Position numbers and translations under genes: made by a program
Notes under the pieces: model-generated
Database searches by the model: none
The model's input: the letters and a program-made list of their open reading frames with translations, nothing else
Told to the model about the DNA's origin: nothing
Assembly: GCF_016107325.1 (NCBI RefSeq)
Contig: NZ_RCVT01000005.1
Location: forward strand, 124,001-188,000
Direction: 5' to 3'
From: Sphingomonas sp. MA1305
Lineage (GTDB): Bacteria > Pseudomonadota > Alphaproteobacteria > Sphingomonadales > Sphingomonadaceae
Length of the DNA stretch: 64,000 bases
In this document: positions 60,062-64,000 of the stretch, one piece after another
Layout: each line of letters begins with the position of its first letter
How positions within the stretch are numbered: the first letter of the stretch is position 1

Positions 60062-60391
60062 ATGGCGCGATTGCTGGTGCTGGCCGTCCCGGCGAGCCTG
60101 CTAATCGCCGGCTGTCACCACAAGGTCGCGGAGCGGCATCCTGATCGTGCCGCACCGGTGGTCGAGCGGGTGTTCCGCTGCGACGATCGGACGCAGGCGA
60201 CGCTGCGGGGCAGCGGCAGCCACCTGTTCCTCGTGCGGGCCGACGGTCCGAGCGGCGCCCTGACCGGCCCACGGCGATCCGGCGAGCGGCTCGACGCCAG
60301 CATCGATGGCACCGCGGTCCATGTCGAGCCGATCGGTCGCTTCGGCTTGCAGGAGCATCTGACGATCGGAAACCTGTCATGCTGGCGCTGA
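60062..60391 (+). CDS. MliC-like lipoprotein, copy 2 (divergent)
   Basis: The 109-residue lipoprotein (MARLLVLAVPASLLIAGC, lipobox LIAGC) contains VVERVFRCDDRTQATLRG and ends ...GNLSCWR, a shortened version of the domain in the other two lipoproteins. It overlaps the ZIP-like gene by 13 nt, so the two are co-translated. Function unknown. Confidence 0.65.
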   Translation: MARLLVLAVPASLLIAGCHHKVAERHPDRAAPVVERVFRCDDRTQATLRGSGSHLFLVRADGPSGALTGPRRSGERLDASIDGTAVHVEPIGRFGLQEHLTIGNLSCWR

Positions 60392-61065
60392 CCTACACCG
60401 TCATACCCGTGTTCGCCGTCATCCTCGGCGCGGCGGCGGCAGCCATCCGCAAGCCCGGCGAGAGCTTCGTCGCCGCCATGCAGCATCTGGCCGCCGGCGT
60501 CGTCTTCGCCGCGGCGGCGGCCGAAATCCTGCCGCAGGTCATGCACCAGGCGAGCCCCACGGCGACGCTGCTCGGTGGGGCGTTGGGCGTGGCTGTCATG
60601 CTCGGCCTGAAGAGCCTCGAGGGGAGGGCGGCCGGGCCGCTCGCGCTGCTCGGCGCGATCGGCATCGACATATTCGTCGACGGGCTGGTGCTGGGCCTCG
60701 CCTTCGCCGCCGGTGCGAAGGCCGGCGTGCTCCTGACGATCGCGCTGACGCTGGAAGTGCTGTTCCTCGGCGTGACGCTCGCGACCGAGCTTGGCGAGAC
60801 GATGAAGAGCCGCTTGAAGGTGGTCGCCGCGGTAGCCGGGCTCGCGCTCCTGCTGCCCGTGGGGGCGCTGGCGGCATTGCCCGTCGCGACATTCTCGCCG
60901 GTGGTCGTGTCGGGATTCCTGAGCTTCGGGCTGATGGCGCTCCTCTATCTCGTCACCGAGGAGCTGCTCGTCGAGGCCCACGAGAAGCCGGACACGCCCC
61001 TCATCAGCGCGATGTTCTTCGCCGGCTTCCTGGCGCTGCTGCTGATCGAGGAGCTGCTGGGGTGA
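60379..61065 (+). CDS. ZIP family metal transporter
   Basis: The 228-residue membrane protein has eight hydrophobic spans. AAMQHLAAGVVFAAAAAEILPQV carries the H/E metal site, GIDIFVDGLVLGLAF and TLEVLFLGVTLATELGE the central pair, and LVTEELLVEAHEK the loop. ZIP proteins usually import zinc; a few act in the opposite sense. Its presence beside three exporters suggests balanced zinc handling. A homologous gene lies on the minus strand at the right edge. Confidence 0.85.
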   Translation: MLALTYTVIPVFAVILGAAAAAIRKPGESFVAAMQHLAAGVVFAAAAAEILPQVMHQASPTATLLGGALGVAVMLGLKSLEGRAAGPLALLGAIGIDIFVDGLVLGLAFAAGAKAGVLLTIALTLEVLFLGVTLATELGETMKSRLKVVAAVAGLALLLPVGALAALPVATFSPVVVSGFLSFGLMALLYLVTEELLVEAHEKPDTPLISAMFFAGFLALLLIEELLG

Positions 61066-61120
61066 CCCGGCACCGGGCGCCGCGCCCGCGCGCGACACAC
61101 GAGAATTGGAGGAAAGACTG

Positions 61121-62044
61121 ATGGCAGAGAATCACGGACGTGCGGAAGGCGGGCACGCGCACGACCATACCGCCGGCGCGAACGCGAAGATGCTCGGCTG
61201 GGCGCTGGCGCTCACCGCCACCTACCTCGTCGCCGAGGTGATCGGCGGGTTCGTCTTCAACAGCCTCGCGCTGCTGTCCGACGCCGCCCACATGCTGACC
61301 GATGTCGCGGCGCTCGTCATCGCGCTGCTGGCGATCAAGCTCGGCGCGAAGGCGGCGGACGACAAGCGGACGTTCGGCTACCGCCGCTTCGAGATCCTCG
61401 CCGCCGCTTTCAATGCGGTGCTGCTGTTCGGCATCGCGATCTACGTCTTCGTGGAGGCGATCAAGCGCTTCAACGAGCCGCAGGAAGTCCAGTCCTGGGG
61501 CATGATGATCGTCGCCGCGATCGGGCTCGTCGTGAACCTCGTCTCGATGCGGCTGCTGACCGCCGGCAAGGACGCGAGCTTCAACGTCAAGGGCGCCTAT
61601 CTCGAAGTATGGGCGGACATGATCGGCTCGGTCGGGGTCATCCTCGGCGCCCTCGCGATCCGCTTCACCGGCTTCACCTGGATCGATCCGATCGTTGCAG
61701 TCGCGATCGGCCTGTGGGTCCTGCCGCGCACCTGGATCCTGCTCCGCGATACTACCAACGTCCTCCTCGAAGGCGTGCCGAGCGGCCTCGATCTGGGCGA
61801 GGTCCGCCGTTCGATCGGGGCCGTGCCCGGAGTCGCGAATCTCCACGACCTGCACATCTGGTCGATGAGCAACGAGGAGGTGAGCTGCACGGTTCACGTG
61901 GTGCTGGCGGAGGGTGCCCCCGTCGATGACACGCGCGCGGCGGTGCAAATGCTGCTCCGGGACAAGTTCGACATCGAGCACAGCACCGTCCAGACCGAGC
62001 GCTCCGCCGCCGCGTGCGACGCCGGCGATCATCTCCACCGCTGA
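61121..62044 (+). CDS. czcD: CDF family exporter (CzcD-like)
   Basis: The 307-residue protein has an N-terminal EGGHAHDHTAG histidine segment, spans with ALLSDAAHMLTDVAALV and AYLEVWADMIGSVGVIL metal sites, and the cytoplasmic domain GVANLHDLHIWSMSNEEVSCTVHV. GGAGGA lies 7 nt before ATG 61121. It differs clearly from the CDF at 57035, so it is not a recent copy. It exports Zn, Co or Cd. Confidence 0.93.
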   Translation: MAENHGRAEGGHAHDHTAGANAKMLGWALALTATYLVAEVIGGFVFNSLALLSDAAHMLTDVAALVIALLAIKLGAKAADDKRTFGYRRFEILAAAFNAVLLFGIAIYVFVEAIKRFNEPQEVQSWGMMIVAAIGLVVNLVSMRLLTAGKDASFNVKGAYLEVWADMIGSVGVILGALAIRFTGFTWIDPIVAVAIGLWVLPRTWILLRDTTNVLLEGVPSGLDLGEVRRSIGAVPGVANLHDLHIWSMSNEEVSCTVHVVLAEGAPVDDTRAAVQMLLRDKFDIEHSTVQTERSAAACDAGDHLHR

Positions 62045-62064
62045 GCGGACCTGGCTCGGAGGCG

Positions 62065-62409
62065 ATGTCGGTCGTGCGCGCGGTCAGCATCTACCACCGG
62101 CTCGTTCCGGCGGGCGGCTGGCTCTTCTTCGCGCGCGCGATCTTGACCTCGGCTCGCGAAGCACGTCGCGCCGGCTTGATGACTCCGCGTCGAGCGCTCG
62201 CCTGGTGCCGTGCTGCGGGACGGGTCTATCGGATCGGCTTCGCGGTCTGGCGGACGAACGGGGGCAAGTGGCGCGGGTTGGGTGGCTCGGCGGCCGCGCC
62301 GGCGGCGGATGCGACGCGGGCGATCCGACGCCCGACCGCTTGGGGGCTCGTCATCGGTGGGGTCTGCACCCTGATCGTCTTGCGCTTTTTGCGAGCGGAC
62401 CTGGTGTGA
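62065..62409 (+). CDS. Hypothetical basic protein with one membrane span
   Basis: The 114-residue protein (MSVVRAVSIYHRLVPAGGWLFFARAIL) is basic with a C-terminal span AWGLVIGGVCTLIVLRFL. The GGAGG before ATG 62065 is very close (2-3 nt). It follows the CDF gene by 20 nt and converges on the lipoprotein gene at 62423. No family recognised. Confidence 0.5.
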   Translation: MSVVRAVSIYHRLVPAGGWLFFARAILTSAREARRAGLMTPRRALAWCRAAGRVYRIGFAVWRTNGGKWRGLGGSAAAPAADATRAIRRPTAWGLVIGGVCTLIVLRFLRADLV

Positions 62410-62422
62410 GTTGCCCCGACCA

Positions 62423-62770
62423 TCAGGCGCGCCGGCAGTTCACCGCCGGACCGTCACGCAGCGCGAGCCGAAGGACGCTTCCGTGCAACGCCGCGGACCC
62501 GCCCGTGCCGTGATAGGGTCGGCCCTGGGCGCGCGCGGTGAGGACGACCATGGCGCGCTCGGTCGCGACGCGCAGGCGCATGCGCAGGCCGCCCTTCTCG
62601 AACGCGATGAACGCGGTTTGGCCGTCCTCGCAGCGATAGATGTGCTCGTGATCGGGGCGCAGCTGCTGCTCGTCTGCCGGGGTCTCGCTGGCTCGATCTG
62701 AACAGCCGGCGAGGAGAAGAGCGAGCGCTGCCACGGGTCCCCACCGCCTGCCGGCACGGCCTCCACGCAT
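62423..62770 (-). CDS. MliC-like lipoprotein, copy 3
   Basis: The 115-residue lipoprotein (RRWGPVAALALLLAGC) contains HEHIYRCEDGQTAFIAFEKGGLRMRLRV and ends AVNCRRA, aligning with the lipoprotein at 58748-59125. Its ATG shares one base with the stop of the SRPBCC gene upstream (TGATG), so the SRPBCC-lipoprotein order of the plus-strand pair is kept. Confidence 0.72.
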   Translation of the reverse strand: MRGGRAGRRWGPVAALALLLAGCSDRASETPADEQQLRPDHEHIYRCEDGQTAFIAFEKGGLRMRLRVATERAMVVLTARAQGRPYHGTGGSAALHGSVLRLALRDGPAVNCRRA

Positions 62771-63273
62771 CAGCGCCGGCGTCGGCGGGACGGCGATTTG
62801 GCGCGGAATCGCGACGTCGCGGGCGTGGGCGCAGGCGACGGTATCGATTGCCGTTTCTGGAGCCGGTCGACGAGGCAGGTATCGCTGCGCTCGAGGCTGC
62901 GGCGCAGCGTTCGGCTGACGAACAGGGCGGGGAGGGGGGCGAGCAGCCCCATGATCCGGAGGCAATGGACGACGCTCGTTCCGCCGCCCGCGGCGGCCGC
63001 AAGTGTGTAGCGCTCCTCGATCGCGAAGATCCAGGGTTCACCGAACCGCCAGGCGAAAACGTGCGGTCGCTTGGCGGCGACGATGTCCGCCGGCGTCGAG
63101 ATCTTTCGACCGCGTCCAAGGAAGAAGTTCACCATCACGTCGCCGCCCGGGTCGACCGACCCGCTCAGCTGGAAGAACGGCTTCCAGCTTCGATGCCCGT
63201 CGAGATCTGCAAGAAGGTCGTAGACGCTCTCCGGCGAGGCAGTGACGGTCGTCTCGCGCTCGAATGTCAGCAT
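62770..63273 (-). CDS. SRPBCC (START-like) family protein, copy 2
   Basis: The 167-residue protein begins MLTFERETTVTASPESVYDLLADLDGHRSWKPFFQLSG and has the SRPBCC core, including PHVFAWRFGEPWIFAIEERYTL and LFVSRTLRRSLERSDTCLVDRL. A basic low-complexity tail follows. Resembles the copy at 58263 in length and neighbours but not closely in sequence. Coupled to the lipoprotein gene behind it. Confidence 0.8.
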   Translation of the reverse strand: MLTFERETTVTASPESVYDLLADLDGHRSWKPFFQLSGSVDPGGDVMVNFFLGRGRKISTPADIVAAKRPHVFAWRFGEPWIFAIEERYTLAAAAGGGTSVVHCLRIMGLLAPLPALFVSRTLRRSLERSDTCLVDRLQKRQSIPSPAPTPATSRFRAKSPSRRRRR

Positions 63274-63343
63274 GCTGTATGGCCTCCGCGCCGGGCCGGA
63301 GGCAGTGTCCGCCCCCTGTGACCGCCCATGGGGTGCGCCCGGC

Positions 63344-64000
63344 TCATCGCGGCACCGCCAGCAATTCGGCGGCGAAGACGATGAGGAAACCGAGGAAGAA
63401 CAGCGAGGTGACCAGCCGCGTCTCGCCGAGATCGTGCGCGCGAACGAGCAGTTCCTCGGTGACCAGGTAGAGCAGTGCCGCCGACCCGAAGGCGAGCAGC
63501 GCGGTCAGCACGACCGGGGGCGCGCCGGCGAGCAGCAAATAGCCGACGATCGAGGAGACCCCGAGGATCGCCGCCAGCCCCGTGCAGGTGGCGAGCACCG
63601 TCTGCAGGCGCGCGCCGCCACCTCGCATCGTGTCGGCGGTGGCGAGACCGAGGAAGAACATCTCGAGGGTGAGCGCTGCCGAGACCAGCAGGCCCTGGCG
63701 AGCGCCGACCGCGAAGCCGGTGCCGATGACCACGCCGTCGATGACGCAGTCGATCGAGACGGCGGCGAGAAATCCGAGCGGCAGCTCCGCGCGACCCGCA
63801 TCGCGCGCTTCGAGGCGTTCGGCGAGCCAGCGCATCGCGAACATCGCGGCCACGCCGGTCGCGAAGCCCGCGATCGCGGCCCCGGGCGCGCCACCGTGGA
63901 TGACGCCCGGGACGATCTCGGTCGCGATCGCGGCGAACACGACGCCGGCGGCGAGATGCTGCACCGCACTGCGCCACAGCCTGGTGAGCGAGACCGCGCC
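63344..64000 (-). CDS. ZIP-like metal transporter, N-terminus beyond the right edge
   Basis: The frame runs off the window and gives the last 218 residues. AVQHLAAGVVFAAIATEIVPGVIH, SIDCVIDGVVIGTGFAVG, TLEMFFLGLATAD and LVTEELLVRAHDLGETRLVTSLFFLGF match the ZIP-like protein at 60379-61065 span for span. It lies 70 nt upstream of the SRPBCC-lipoprotein pair on the same strand, so ZIP, SRPBCC and lipoprotein genes appear twice here in different order. Confidence 0.82.
   Translation of the reverse strand, partial: GAVSLTRLWRSAVQHLAAGVVFAAIATEIVPGVIHGGAPGAAIAGFATGVAAMFAMRWLAERLEARDAGRAELPLGFLAAVSIDCVIDGVVIGTGFAVGARQGLLVSAALTLEMFFLGLATADTMRGGGARLQTVLATCTGLAAILGVSSIVGYLLLAGAPPVVLTALLAFGSAALLYLVTEELLVRAHDLGETRLVTSLFFLGFLIVFAAELLAVPR

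Noticed and set aside
1..64000. tRNA and rRNA genes
   Set aside because: I saw no tRNA-like cloverleaf or rRNA segment; a dedicated scan was not possible here.

Overview
The window is a stretch of a very GC-rich conjugative plasmid from an alphaproteobacterium, most likely a sphingomonad (Sphingomonas, Sphingobium or Novosphingobium type). Three things point that way: a MobF relaxase with the N-terminus usual in that family, the set of small plasmid 'DUF' proteins (DUF736, DUF2493, DUF6915, DUF6878, DUF6927), and a large ParB beside a Strawberry-notch-like helicase. A complete replicon (iterons, rep, parA, parB, palindromic parS candidates) shows that this is a plasmid rather than only a chromosomal island. 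Family names come from recognising sequence, not from a search.

Layout. 1-4.9 kb: transfer genes on the minus strand (ribbon-helix-helix protein, TraD coupling protein, MobF relaxase cut by the left edge), preceded by an inverted repeat that may be an operator or oriT. 5-20 kb: accessory genes, almost all on the minus strand, many with GGAG-type ribosome sites and strong terminators. They include a PAPS-reductase-like protein, a Mom-like GNAT DNA-modification candidate, a DUF6615 protein with a nuclease-like motif, a secreted thermonuclease and two broken genes. 20.0-30.1 kb: a mobile element that has split an ardC antirestriction gene in two. Its ends carry an imperfect 13-bp inverted repeat. 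It encodes three overlapping tyrosine recombinases, an intact ardC and a mercury cassette (merR divergent from merT-like, GDCCVxC protein, merB and a flavoprotein reductase).

30.1-45.3 kb is the plasmid core: the 5' half of the broken ardC, a large ParB, a TetR/GST pair, a methylase-helicase, a toprim primase-like protein, the iteron origin, rep, parA and parB. It is framed by two copies, in opposite orientation, of a structured leader. Each copy precedes a member of the same small protein family. 45.4-64 kb is a metal-homeostasis island: a MerR-type regulator divergent from a CDF exporter, a czcCBA-type RND operon with an extra lipoprotein, DUF190 and zinc-finger proteins, a phospholipase D-like protein, two more CDF exporters, two ZIP-like transporters, a bestrophin-like channel, and repeated SRPBCC-lipoprotein pairs.

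The genes suggest a self-transmissible (or helper-dependent) plasmid that protects itself on entry (ArdC, possibly Mom-like modification) and gives its host resistance to mercury and to divalent metals such as zinc, cobalt or cadmium. The most interesting unexplained items are the paired structured leaders at 35.4 and 44.9 kb, the ardC-splitting element, the translationally coupled sulfotransfer/Mom-like cluster at 13.4-17.0 kb, and the repeated hairpins and purine-rich leaders of the 6-20 kb module.
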